Positions 1 to 10,690 of a stretch of 64,000 nt of DNA are shown in pieces. The position numbers were made by a program, and so were the translations under genes. Origin of the DNA: Panax quinquefolius (taxonomy: Eukaryota > Streptophyta > Magnoliopsida > Apiales > Araliaceae); contig CM035166.1 in the NCBI GenBank assembly GCA_020205615.1, positions 89,519,043-89,583,042 of the forward strand, read 5' to 3'. The notes beneath the pieces were generated by a model. The model was not told the DNA's origin. It searched no databases and was given only the letters and a program-made list of their open reading frames with translations. The first letter of the stretch is position 1. Each line of letters begins with the position of its first letter.

Positions 1-699
1 ACTTCAAGGATGATCAAGCCAAGCTGCTAAGTATAGAAGATGTTCAGAGCATGAAGACATCTTAGCAGCTCAGCACCGACTCCAACAACAACAAACAAAC
101 AACTCAACAAAGCCAAGGCCAGAAGGGTCATTGTCCAGAGGGACTGAATGAAGCAGGGCCTGAGGGGTCCTTGTCTAGAGGGACTAAACAAAGCAGGGCC
201 AGAAGGGTCCTTGTCCGAAGGGACTAAACGAAGTTCCAAGGCTGCTGGCCTTGAAGAGTTCTTAGTGAACTAAAGTACTAAGGCTGCTGGACTTGAAGGA
301 ATCTTAGTGATTCAGGGTGTTGCCCTTTCTTAGTAGAAATCCTGCTAGTTGAAAGCAGAAGAGTGGATTAGGAGCTTTAGTCTCTGAACCACTTAAAACC
401 TCTTGTGTCTTTTATATTATGTCATTTACATTACGTCATTTACATTATGTACTATAACTGCTATAACTGCTATGTATGTTTTAACTGCTTACAACTAAAC
501 TTACTCTACGAACAATGTATGTATAATTATGAATATATCAATGAAGGGGATCTTTTACTTATTCCGTTGTGTTTGAAAAGATTCTTATGTTTGTCATATG
601 TTGATTATGAACAATATAATATAAACCAGAAAAGTATTTGAAATAAAAGGATCTATTCAACCCCCCTTTTAGATCTGTTGTGCCCTCTGGGAATTAACA
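1..699 (+). repeat. R1 5' LTR, 3'-terminal part only
   Basis: This stretch matches 9209-9916 almost base for base, with scattered substitutions and small indels, and ends TTAACA just before the primer site. From the length of the 3' LTR, about 2.3 kb of this LTR lies left of the window. A 78-codon frame at 405-641 recurs in the 3' LTR because the LTRs are duplicates; I do not regard it as a gene. Confidence 0.85.
111..235 (+). repeat. Tandem repeat in R1 5' LTR, about 41-bp unit, three copies
   Basis: Three consecutive units share AGGGTCCTTGTC followed by AGAGGGACTAAAC, with small differences between units. A looser pair of repeats built on AAGGCTGCTGG and TTCTTAGTGA follows at about 236-325. 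The same array is present in the 3' LTR, so it predates this insertion. Confidence 0.75.
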
Positions 700-701
700 A
701 T

Positions 702-715
702 TGGTATCAGAGCAG
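702..715 (+). other. Primer-binding site of R1 (initiator-Met tRNA)
   Basis: TTGGTATCAGAGC begins three bases after the LTR terminus. It is the standard plant retrotransposon site complementary to the 3' end of initiator methionine tRNA, which primes minus-strand DNA synthesis. It fixes the 5' LTR end at base 699. Confidence 0.85.
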
Positions 716-3614
716 GTTCTCATGATATATTCAAAAGCTAATCGCTTTGAGTCTGATCCAAGGCACTAACATTATTCTAAACTTAGTTTAGTAGTAAGTA
801 ACTTGTTATATGCAGATGAGCTCACATGTTGGAAATATTGTGTATAGGTTAAATGTGTATATACACCTGAAGCTGCTTAGATTGGTCCATGGTCTCTATA
901 AGTACATCAACTAGACCAATCCTAGCCTACAGTCAATCTTGTAGTCCTAAAACCAGATGAAAGAACTCAAGAGACATCAATGACAAAGAGTCGAGGACCC
1001 ACCAGTCCGAAAGATGAAGAAGCCATACATGCTAAGAAATGCTTATCGAGAGAAGAAAGAAGATCTTCTCAAACTTATGTTTGGCCAACCAACAGCTGGG
1101 TGCAAACTCTGTCATTAAAGGATGTCAAAGATCTTTATGCTAAGATTCTCTTGGCCTATATCTTCAAGACCACTATTGATTGATTAAAGGCCAGCAAGAG
1201 CAATGAGCTGTCAGGAGCAAAAGTAAAGCTAAGCACATTAATACCTAAACTCAGTATATCCATGATAAATGACTGTTTAGTAACTGACAGTAAAAAGGTA
1301 CGGTTCCTCACCATTATAAATGCATTCATCATAATTGAATCTCCTTATGAACTATAACAGGATTCTGTCAAGAAGTCATAATCTACCTAAAAAGGTGAAG
1401 AGAGAAAGTAACATTAGGATGAAAACTCAAATGACTATAAACTTTCTCTCCATCCAAGTTTTAGGTTGAAGATGATATCTTGAAGGAAATCTGAAATGGG
1501 TCATAAGAGCATCACAGGCCTAGTAAATTTTATGAGTAGTAATCTCTGCTGGTGGGTTAGTATGTATGTACAAACCTATGTTCTAAGTGTTTGATAACTT
1601 ATAGAGTATGATCAGTTCTACAAGAAGATCTTGCTGATTTTTAGAAACTGATCACCTCCATGAATCAACTAGACACTCATAAATCGTAGAGTTGATTTCC
1701 ACTCTATGAACACTTAAACACAGTGAACATAACCCAGTAAATGATGAAACCATCATAGATAAAGAGTGTGTTACTAAATGTCAAATCTCACACACTCACA
1801 ATCATGCATCTAAAAATGTATAATCTCAAGGTAGTTGCATGCAAGAATATGTCTGTTGGTGATAAATATGATGATTATCCAAATAAGAGGAACATGGGTT
1901 TAGAAAACTAAACTAGCAGGACCCATTCAATCATGGGTACCAAAAGTAGAAATATATTTAAACCTGCAGGTACTTGGTCAGTCTGACCACACTAAGAAAT
2001 GCTGAAGCAGAAGACTTCATTCAAGAAGACTCAACCAGCAGAAGGCTAAGGACTGTTCAGAGATAAGTCTGATAAAGCTCCTATATGTCTAAGCCTGTCT
2101 TTGAAGACCCTCTGAGCTAACCTGAATGGAGCTCACATGGCTGAAAATCTGTATATGGCAGCATGCCATGCAAAAGAAGATAAAGAGGATTCCATATGCT
2201 CATATCAAGAAAGACATGCTTTATGAAAAGGATCCTCAAGGGAAGCTCACAACAGAAGATCATTGAGCTTAAGACAAAAGGAGTTCATCAAAAATTAGAA
2301 CTTCTCAAATACAGGACTGTCAAAGCAGACTACGCTCGTTGTGCTGTCAAATGATCGTAGAGTGATTAATCCTGAAAATACTCATCTCTACGATACAAGG
2401 AAATCCGAGCGATGATGGAGATTCTAGTCAGAAGAAGATATACAAGGCTGCCTTCAAATGAACCTGAAGAAGAGGGAATCACATCTATCTGGAAAGACAA
2501 CGTCAACAATGGGGGAGCAGTGATCTGTTATGGAACAACAACACTAAGATATATTATGAAAAGTTGTACCAGCTACAGAGTCCCAAAACTTTGTGGCTGA
2601 TGAACCAAATGAAGATCCATAGTCAGTAGGAACATCTTAAAATGTACTACTGATATCCCTTCAGCCACCCAATCCATAATCGTGAAGTGCCTACGATCAA
2701 ACATATGATCGTAGTGTAAAAAGAAGGCGGACACCACGATTTCAGCAATGCAGTTGTCTAAAGCTGGTAGAAGACCTCCTAATCAGAAAAGGTCGAATGA
2801 GATGTCATTGCAAATCACTGCTATAGTATTTAATCCAGAAAGCGCCTCAGGGACAAACCTGACCCTTAGCTCACTCTAAGAGGTTGGCCCTTCCTGAGCT
2901 ACCTTAACCCAGAAGGAATGCTTGATCAAGTTCATCTCGAGGATCAAGTCAGTCAACGATCGTAGAGTTGAGTTTGAAGAGAACTAAACGATCGTAGTAC
3001 ATCCTCAGCGATCGTAGAATATAACTCGACGATCATAGTCCTACCAAAGGATACTCCAGTTTACAAGGAGCTTGGAAAATGAGATATTTGCTAAGCCATT
3101 CAAGTTGAGGAGATAAGTTTGAATACTACAGTGAGTAAGCTATGCTGCATCAAAATAAGGATAAAAGACAAAGCCATCCACATGCAGCATCTCTCAGAAG
3201 TTGATTGTTGAGTGAACAAAGGAAATCGTAGAGTCTATAGCTGCCTCATCATGCTACTCTACGAATCAAAAGGTCAACGGTCAAAGCCACATCGTTTAAA
3301 CGACTACTCTTCTAAAAGGAAACATCTAACAGAAAAGTTATGGGGAGTTACAGCTCATTACTGGGCAACGTGCAACTAATAGACGGTTGACACATCACTG
3401 AGTATGCAGAGTTGGAAGGAACTACCTTAAAGGCAATTTTAAATATGCAGACAGTTACCAAAAACTATCGAACCTCTCTCCCTCCCATTTTCAAAACCCT
3501 AGAAAGCTTTTCAAGAGCGAAATCAGTTTACCCTCCAGAGCCTTATCAAATCCCAGACAACCATCTCGCATAAACCTCTCTAAATAAAACACCCACAGTC
3601 TTCGAACTATTCAA
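716..3614 (+). other. R1 interior without recognisable gene
   Basis: About 2.9 kb where gag and pol would be expected. Only short frames are present, for example 980-1183 and 2412-2600, and none shows a zinc knuckle, protease, integrase or RT motif. The distinctive feature is a scattered short motif, ATCGTAGAGT and variants on both strands, dense between 2330 and 3270 (see findings). One pair, CTACGATC at 2691 and GATCGTAG at 2707, forms an inverted repeat with an 8-base spacer. Confidence 0.6.
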
Positions 3615-4562
3615 ATGAAGAACTGGCAAGTTATCATCGTCATTCAGCTCAGAACCAAATCATTTGAGAAATCTGAGAAGAAGTTCAGGGATATTCTTGA
3701 ACTCGTAAAGAATGTTGGGTTTTAAAAATGTCTTGAGACAAGTACTCGTGTGTACATTGACCTAGTTAAAGAGTTCTACTCAAACATCTCCATAAACTCT
3801 GGAACTCTATTTACCAAGGTTAAAGGTCAGACTCTGAAGCTGAAATCCTATTACCTAAATCAATGCCTAGGTTTTCCTAACCAAGGGCTAAAGAACCTTG
3901 AAGATGTCAACACTGAACAAGCAAAGGAGTTTATGGGGTACCAAAGAAACCCTAGTTTCGAAGACATGAAGAAGAAGGAGTTTCCGAAAGAATATGAGTT
4001 CCTTGCCGAAATTGTTGGAAAGTGCATACTGTACAAAAACACTGCATATGATACAGTGATTGAACAACAGTTGAAGATAATGTCAGCAATTGTTCTGATG
4101 AAAAAAATTGACTTTGGAGTTATCTTGTTCGATCAAATCTCCAAGTGGGTAGAGAAGGCTGAGAAGAAGAAATCCACTGAAAAGCCTCTGACCAAAGTAT
4201 TTCATGGTAGGCTTTTGAGTACTATACTGAAGAAGAAGCTAGGAGCAAAAATCAAGGATGATGAGGGAGAAACATTGAATGCGCATAAAGTGATGTCTCC
4301 ACAATTATTTGAGAACTGGAAGAAGAACCCTAAGGAGAACAAAAGGATGACAGCTGGGAGCAGCAGTAAAGCCTCTGCAAAGTAGAGAAAGATAGTTGAG
4401 GAAGAGAGCTCAGAGTCTGATGACTCTGTAGAAGCAGAAATCACACCAGCCAGAAAGAAATCAAAAGTTGTGAAGAAAGCTGGTGATGCGAAGAAAGCCC
4501 AGGCCCCACCAAGGAGTCTCCTCCTTGAACAGGAACAAAGAAGAAAAGGTCCTAACTGCTGA
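3615..4562 (+). pseudogene. Plant transposon / envelope-like protein of R1, N-terminal part
   Basis: A frame opens at ATG 3615 (MKNWQVII) and is interrupted by TAA at 3723 and TAG at 4383 before TGA at about 4560. The longest open part encodes LVKEFYSNI near its start, resembling the (V)REFYAN motif of the uncharacterised 'putative plant transposon protein' domain, which is also annotated as envelope-like in SIRE and Athila elements. Downstream comes a lysine-rich stretch and then an acidic serine-rich stretch. In soybean SIRE1 an env-like frame follows pol; no pol precedes this one. Family assignment rests on the motif and the position in the element; function is unknown. Confidence 0.55.
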
Positions 4563-6143
4563 AACAACAAAGAGAAGAAGCAACAGGTTACTTCAAGGGC
4601 TAGTTAGCAAGAAAGCTAAGGTGGAAGACACACCAACCTTAGCTTCCCAAATCAATACATAGACGAAGAAAGGGACGTAGAGTCAGCAGAAGAAAAAGAA
4701 ACAGATGTCAAGGATCAGTCTCCACAAACAACATCCAGCAATGAAAATGAAGCTGATGTGATGGAAGAGATTGCATAATCTACTAAAAAAGAAGAATGCT
4801 CAAGCCCCATGGCCAATCCTCATAGCAGTCACTCTGATGATGAAAAAGAAAATCAAGATGACCAAAATGCATCCCCAGATGCAATTGCCCCAACAAACCC
4901 AGAGAATAGGTCAGAAAATGCTGGTCAAGAAGAAGAAGAGAATGTCCTCTCTAATCCAGAAAGCCTTCATGATGGCTCAGAAAGTGATAAGTCCAAGAAA
5001 GAAGGATCTGTCCCTGCAAGTGCTGAACTCCAAAGAAGTCTGTCTGTTGAGCAAGAGGAGTCAGAATCTGAAGAAGAAGAAGAAGAGTCTGTCTCTCCAA
5101 TAGTTGAACCTCTACGAAGAAGAAAGAGCTACAGACTGCAAGCCCAGTTTGCCTCCAAAAGGAACAGTGGCCAATCAAATGCCATCATTGAATTGAGTGA
5201 TGATGAGTCTGTATCCCTGGAAGAAAGTGCTAATAATAAGACCAGCAGTGAAGAAGAAGAATCTGAGCAAATGCTTGCTGAAGAAGGTTCTAGACATGAA
5301 ATGCAGCAAGAAGGATTATCTGATGAAGCTGATCTAAATGGTTCTGGCTCTGAGAAGGAAGAAGTAGAAAATGATTCCAACTCTGAAGATCAGGAATCAG
5401 AAGACTTAGAACTTCACCCTATCCTCTCACCTGCAAGATTCATCAGGAGAATAGTGGTAGAAGTTCCCAATGAACCATCAGAGACTCCTCCTGACAGATG
5501 GATAAACTATGGAAATGAGCAGCTCAGAGTAGTAAGAATGACTACTTTTGACTTAGCCAAAGACTAGAACAATATGGAGCTAGATTGCTCAACCATTCTC
5601 TATAACCCTGATGATCTGCTGATGAGATGGTTCTTCCAGTGGATGCCATGGCTAAAGGCCTTTACTGAAAAAGATGGAAGCTACTTTAGTTAGTGTTACA
5701 AGCAGTTTCCAAGCATGGAACTGGTGGCTTAGAACTTTCCAAGAGTAAAGAAGTTTGCCACCAAACTAATCACAAACTAGCCTCACTTCAAGGTCTATCG
5801 ACATGCTGGTAATATCTACATCCCCTACGATCATAGAGTAAACTCTAAAGGACAAAGAGCCATGACCAAGGAGCTGGTCGTAGAGTCTTTTCACTCTACT
5901 GCTGATAATGTTCAAGCTCAAAACCAGAAGCCTCCTTATGCCCAAGCACTTCAATCAGATATTCCTTCATCCTCAACCTCAACCAGCGAGTGGAACTCAA
6001 CGATTATCCAGATTCTACAGACCTTTGAAAATCTGTCTAAGGATAAAAATCGCAGAGTCCAAACAGATACTCAACCAGCTGCTGCCCAACAAAAGGATCA
6101 AATTACTTGGAGCAAGAACTACAAAAGAGCTCGGATGATCTAA
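4563..6143 (+). pseudogene. Acidic, low-complexity middle part of the R1 envelope-like protein
   Basis: This continues the frame of the preceding part without any frameshift, broken only by stop codons. The longest open piece, 4809-5567, encodes about 250 residues dominated by Glu, Ser and Asp runs, then a more ordinary segment with ILSPARFIRRIVVEVP and DRWINYG. Later pieces (5862-6143) contain SSSTSTSEWN and a Gln-rich tail. Several of the stops (TAG, TAA, TGA) could come from CAG, CAA or CGA by C-to-T change. Antisense frames over this stretch are composition artefacts. No enzymatic motif is visible. Confidence 0.5.
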
Positions 6144-6704
6144 ACAAAAAGATATCTATGCTCACTGAAGAATTACAGAAGCAGACAGCTGCATGAGATG
6201 AGTCTTTCCAGCATAAGCTTCAAGCTATCTTGGCTGATATATCGCTCAAACTCCAAGAGAGACATATCATCTATCAGAAGGCCATACAAGATCAGAAGGC
6301 AGAAGCTCGACAAATTCAGAAGGCCAATGCAGAGCAGATTGAAACCCTCTCTAACAAGATTGATGATATTAGGCAGACCTTCTCAGTACAACTTGAGCTA
6401 GGCCAACAAGAACTAAAATTTGAAGTTGCCAACTCCTCCTACCTGATGGAATAGCTTATGTCCAACATGGAGCAGCTCTCTCAAATGATTGATGACAAAA
6501 AGGGGGAGAAAAAGAGGCATAGAAAGAAAAGGAGCAAGAGGCACTCAAGGAGGTAAGAGCAAAGGGTTAAGGGAGAAGAAGTCAAAGAAGAAGAAAGTAG
6601 CTGCAGATAAAGAGTCATCATCTGAGGGGGAGCCAGAAGACGATGATAACAAGATTGCAAAGTCTGAGGGGGAGCAAGAGAAAGAAGACCAATCAGATGA
6701 ATAG
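6144..6704 (+). pseudogene. Coiled-coil and basic C-terminal tail of the R1 envelope-like protein
   Basis: After one frameshift near 6135 the reading continues in another frame, with a long heptad-like helix (residues such as LQERHIIYQKAIQDQKAEA) ending at about 6454. The original frame then resumes at 6489 with a Lys/Arg-rich stretch followed by Glu/Asp-rich sequence. GGGGGAG occurs within this tail at about 6499, 6625 and 6666, resembling the true polypurine tract further on. A coiled coil near the C terminus is typical of SIRE-type env-like proteins; that parallel is inference. Confidence 0.45.
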
Positions 6705-6923
6705 CTGATCAACAAGCATCCTGGAAACACACATGGAGCCAAGGAGGTACATCTCTAACCTGTTAGGAATGTTCTGGATCCATGATGAAGAATGTCTTAA
6801 TGTATAAATTGCCATATCAATATAAATGACATTCATGATTAACTATTTTAGAAATACAGCTGCTCACTGTATATAAGATTCATTCATAACATGCATATGC
6901 ACTTATTGTTTTTGTCATAATCA
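6705..6923 (+). other. Spacer between env-like pseudogene and polypurine tract of R1
   Basis: A short AT-rich stretch with no frame or repeat that I can interpret. It lies between the last coding remnant and the polypurine tract, as expected for the 3' untranslated part of the element. Confidence 0.5.
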
Positions 6924-6936
6924 AATAGGGGGAGAT
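6924..6936 (+). other. Polypurine tract of R1
   Basis: AAATAGGGGGAGAT sits directly before TGTCAAGAATAAAT, the start of the 3' LTR. Such tracts survive RNase H digestion and prime plus-strand DNA synthesis. The position sets the LTR start at 6937. Confidence 0.75.
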
Positions 6937-9916
6937 TGTCAAGAATAAATATGTGAATGCAATTCCTATTTATATATGATTTGATTATGATATATATATA
7001 TATATATATATATGAATGAATAATATACAAGTATGCTTTCATTAAGAAAAGCTGTAAAGTCCTTTGATAGATAATAGATCAAGGACTATAAATATAGAAA
7101 GTTCAAGCTTGTTAGGTTGATCTAATGATGTAATAGATAGGCTAGTCTGATCGTCGAGCACTGCACCAGAAGCCGTAGTCTGCCAGGTGAGTCAAGGTTA
7201 ACTCGAGAGCTATCGAGTGCGAATAGGAGTATACAAGATAGTAGATCTCGGAGTTAAGTGAGAATCGCCAGGAAATGAAGAAGGATTGTAGTGTATCGAG
7301 TAGAGCTTCCTCGGGATCGTAGTGTCTTTGAGGAAGTCGTGTTTAGAATCGTGAGAGACGACCGCCTTTCTGAGCCGCCCGTCGTCTGCAAAACCAAGAT
7401 AAAAACGTAGACTACACTTAGAGTCGTAGAGTCTACAGATGCAAAAGCCAAGTCAAGGATCGTAGATCACACTCTCAGTTCATAGAGTCTATTGATTACA
7501 TGTAGAGATCGTAGTTAAGCAAGATCAGATGAAGACAACAAGCACAAGGTAGAAATCGTAGAGTGTCAAGATCTGATCTCGGGATCGTAGTGTCTGCACC
7601 AGCCGAAACTGAATCATCGAGTGCAGAACTATGACCTCAACAGAAGTGCTCAAAATGCCAAGGATGAATCGTAGAGCATATATGGTTCTCAACAAATGAC
7701 CAATCCCAGAATATCAAAAGGAACGAAGCCTCTGGTTTAAGCTGCAAGCTACATCCAAGGAAACCAGAGAGCACTCAACGAATTGCATCCAGGCTAACAG
7801 AAGATCTCAGCATCAACCCAATCAGCATCAAGATTGAGGTTGAAGGCCATTCGTGATGAAGTCTTCCACAAGGAGATCCAAAAGAAGACTTCAGAAGCTG
7901 ACTAAGGAAAGACAGCTTATGCAGTAGCTATCAAGTGAACAGAAGATAATGATCTTGGAAGCAACCAAGATAGTAGTGTTTTCAAAACAGAGAAGGAACT
8001 GATGGAAGGTGAACCGAGATCTTGGTCGACAAAGCGCAAGGCTAAAGTGATTAAGTCTTGGGCGATTCATTGATGATAAGTGAGCGGAAGATCACAAGGA
8101 GAAAGCAAGCTGGATGCGCCACAAATCTGAATTGTCTTGATATTCAGAAGGGGACCAGAGCAAGGAATTAGGCCACCAGTCTCTGAGAAGAGTCAAAGCA
8201 AATAGAAGTATTGAAGCACTGCACAATACAAGGAAGAGGTGTTCTACATTGAAGATCCAATCAACACTCTTCAAGACCGTAGTGTTGACTCTACCAATCA
8301 ATGAGCAACACTCAACAAGACACTACGATCAGGTCCTTGAAGACATGCATCAGAATCATAGAGTCCGAACAACTGAAGATTGAAGCATTGGCAAAGGTTC
8401 ATTCTGAAGGGTAATATTTGGACAAGTGCTTATTGAGAGCATCAATGCAAAAGGACAACCTCTGATCTAGAAATCAGAAAGAGGTAATAAAGTATTCAAC
8501 CTGCCCAAGAAATTAAAGTGATACATCTGACAGGGTAGGTGAAACAGTAGACTGCAGCATCAGAAAAAGTATGACAAGTCACATCAAGCAGTCTACATCA
8601 AGCAACTTGAGATCTATGAAGATATTTGAATAGCCTTCAACGGCTACTTTTCAACGAAAGGATTGAGAAGGAGTATAGATAAGGAAGAGCTTCAAAGATC
8701 AAAGGTTGCTGGTGTTACCAAGTTTGGAGAGAAGGTGGACTGATCTAAATCACGTGAGATAGTGAGTCCGAAGGCTCACTCTATGATCCACCAAGAACAC
8801 TCAGAAGTCAGAATAAGAAAGAAGTAGAAGTGTGAGTTCTACTATGTAGAAGTGAGAGTTCTACTACATGAAGAAGTGTTACAATCGCTAGAGAGAAAGA
8901 AGAGCATCATGTCATCTTGATGTCTATCATGGGAAGACTCTAAGTACAATAGAGAAGAGCCTACAGTCATCTTAGTAAGTCCATCATGAGGAGGCATCAA
9001 GTAGCAGAAGGGAGATCACAAAAGCCATCTTGGTGTCAAGCATGAGAAACTTCTAAGTACCTAATAGAAGAGCCTATTGTCAGCTTAGAAGCCTCTAATG
9101 TGCAGTCATCAAGTACCAAGGAGAATGATCTTCAAGGAAGTTCAACGAGGGATCATCCGAAGTGGTTGAGAAACCAAAGAAGCTGAGCATTATACAACAC
9201 TCAGCTGCACTTCAAGGATGATCAAGCCAAGCTGCTAAGTATAGAAGATGTTCAGAGCATGAAGACATCTTAGCAGCTCAGCATCGACTCCAACAACAAC
9301 AAACAAATAACTCAACAAAGCCAGGGCCAGAAGGGTCCTTGTCCAAAGGGACTAAATGAAGCAGGGCCTGAGGGGTCCTTGTCTAGAGGGACTAAACAAA
9401 GCAGGGCCATAAGGGTCCTTGTCCAAAGGGACTAAACAAAGTTCCAAGGCTGCTGGCCTTGAAGAGTTCTTAGTGAACTGAAGTTCCAAGACTGCTGGCC
9501 TTGAAGGAATCTTAGTGATTCAGGGTGCTGCCCTTCCTTAGTAGAAATCTTGCTAGTTGAAAGCAGAAGAGTGGATTAGGAGCTTGAGTCTTTGAACCAC
9601 TTAAAACCTCTTGTGTCTTTTACATTATGTCATTTACATTACGTCATTTATATTATGTACTATAACTGCTATAACTGCTATGTATGTTTTAACTGCTTAC
9701 AACTAAACTTACTCTACGAACAATGTATGTATGATTATGAATATATCAATGAAGGGGATCTTTTACTTATTCCGCTGTGCTTAAAAAGATTCTTATGTTT
9801 GTCATATGTTGATTATGAACAATATAATATAAACCAGAAAAGTATTTAAAATAAAAGGATTTATTCAACCCCCCCTCCTTCCCTTCTAGATCTGTTGTGC
9901 CCTCTGGGAACTAACA
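6937..9916 (+). repeat. R1 3' LTR (about 2.98 kb)
   Basis: The LTR runs from TGTCAAG to CTAACA, with the polypurine tract on its left and foreign gypsy RT sequence on its right. It begins with a (TA)n run at about 6990-7013. The ATCGTAGAGT motif is frequent from 7310 to 7680 and recurs near 8277-8350. Only its last 708 bases can be compared with the other LTR; they differ at scattered sites, so the insertion is not extremely recent. The frame at 9592-9849 is the copy of the non-genic frame in the 5' LTR. Confidence 0.8.
9318..9440 (+). repeat. Tandem repeat in R1 3' LTR, about 41-bp unit
   Basis: Counterpart of the array at 111-235, with the same three units and a few private substitutions (for example GTCCAAAGGG instead of GTCCAGAGGG). 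Confidence 0.75.
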
Positions 9917-10690
9917 GAGTATTCAAGGAATATTTGGATCACTTTGTGGTCGTCTTTATTGATGACATCCTTATTTATTCCATAAGCCGTGAAGATCATG
10001 AGCAACACTTGAGGCTGATACTCCAAAAGCTTCGTGAAAACAAGCTTTATGCTAAGTTAAAGAAATGCGAGTTCTGGCTAGAGGAAGTAGCATTCCTTGG
10101 GCACGTAGTAACAAGTTATGGAATATCTATTGACCCATCAAAGATTGAAGCTATTAAAAGTTTGGAGCAACCTAAATAAGTGACCGAAATACATAGCTTT
10201 CTCGGTTTAGCTGGTTATTATCGAAGATTCATGGAAGGATTTTCTCGAATCGCTACTCTACTAACTCAGCTGACTCGAAAAGATACAAAATTTGGTTGGA
10301 GCGAGGAATGTGAAAAAAGTTTTCAAGAACTCAAGAGGAGACTCATTTCAGCACCTGTTCTGTTAATACCATCTGGCTCGAAGGGATTTGTCATCTACAG
10401 TGATGCTTCGAGCAAAGGGTTAGGATGTGTTCTCATGCAACATGGAAAAGTCATAGCCTATGTCTCTCGGCAACTCAAAGAATATGAGAGGAATAATCCT
10501 ACTCATGATCTAGAGTTGGTAGCAGTCGTTTTTGCACTAAATATTTGAAGGCATTACTTGTATGGGGAGAAAGTAGAGATCTTTACGGATCATAAAAGCC
10601 TCAAATATTTTTTCACTCAGAAGGAACTCAACATCCGACAACGATGTTGGCTTGAATTGTTGAAAGATTATGATCATACCATCCTAGAAA
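9917..10690 (+). pseudogene. R2 pol: RT C-terminal part and RNase H
   Basis: The RT catalytic box appears as FIDD ([12 protein letters not shown]), followed by the RT thumb ([22 protein letters not shown]) and connection ([11 protein letters not shown]). RNase H has the IYSDAS motif at about 10390 and DHKSLKYF at about 10590. TAA at 10177 and TGA at 10546 (in place of a Trp codon) interrupt the frame. Near 10685 about 10 bases are missing relative to R8 at a short CCATCC direct repeat, shifting the frame. The protein would copy element RNA into DNA inside virus-like particles; this copy cannot. Confidence 0.85.

Larger units (their letters stand above)
1..9916 (+). mobile_element. R1: SIRE-like Ty1/copia-type LTR retrotransposon, non-autonomous, 5' LTR truncated by window edge
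   Basis: The first 699 bases recur at 9209-9916, which marks two LTRs. A primer site complementary to initiator-Met tRNA follows the first copy, and a G-rich polypurine tract precedes the second. The interior of about 6.2 kb contains only a decayed plant transposon/envelope-like gene and no recognisable gag, protease, integrase or RT. Long LTRs, a GGGGGAGA-type polypurine tract and an env-like frame next to the 3' LTR are features of SIRE/Maximus copia elements; assignment to that clade is my inference. Immediately after 9916 the sequence becomes the middle of a gypsy RT gene, so R1 inserted into R2. Confidence 0.8.

Noticed and set aside
405..641. 78-codon frame repeated at 9592-9849, apparently conserved
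   Set aside because: Both copies lie at the same place in the two LTRs of R1, so similarity comes from LTR duplication, not selection. Composition is low-complexity and no motif is visible.
4202..5380. Antisense frames with Ser/Leu-rich translations (4202-4570, 4951-5178, 5129-5380)
   Set aside because: They are complements of the acidic, Glu/Ser-rich env-like frame on the plus strand; codon composition creates them.
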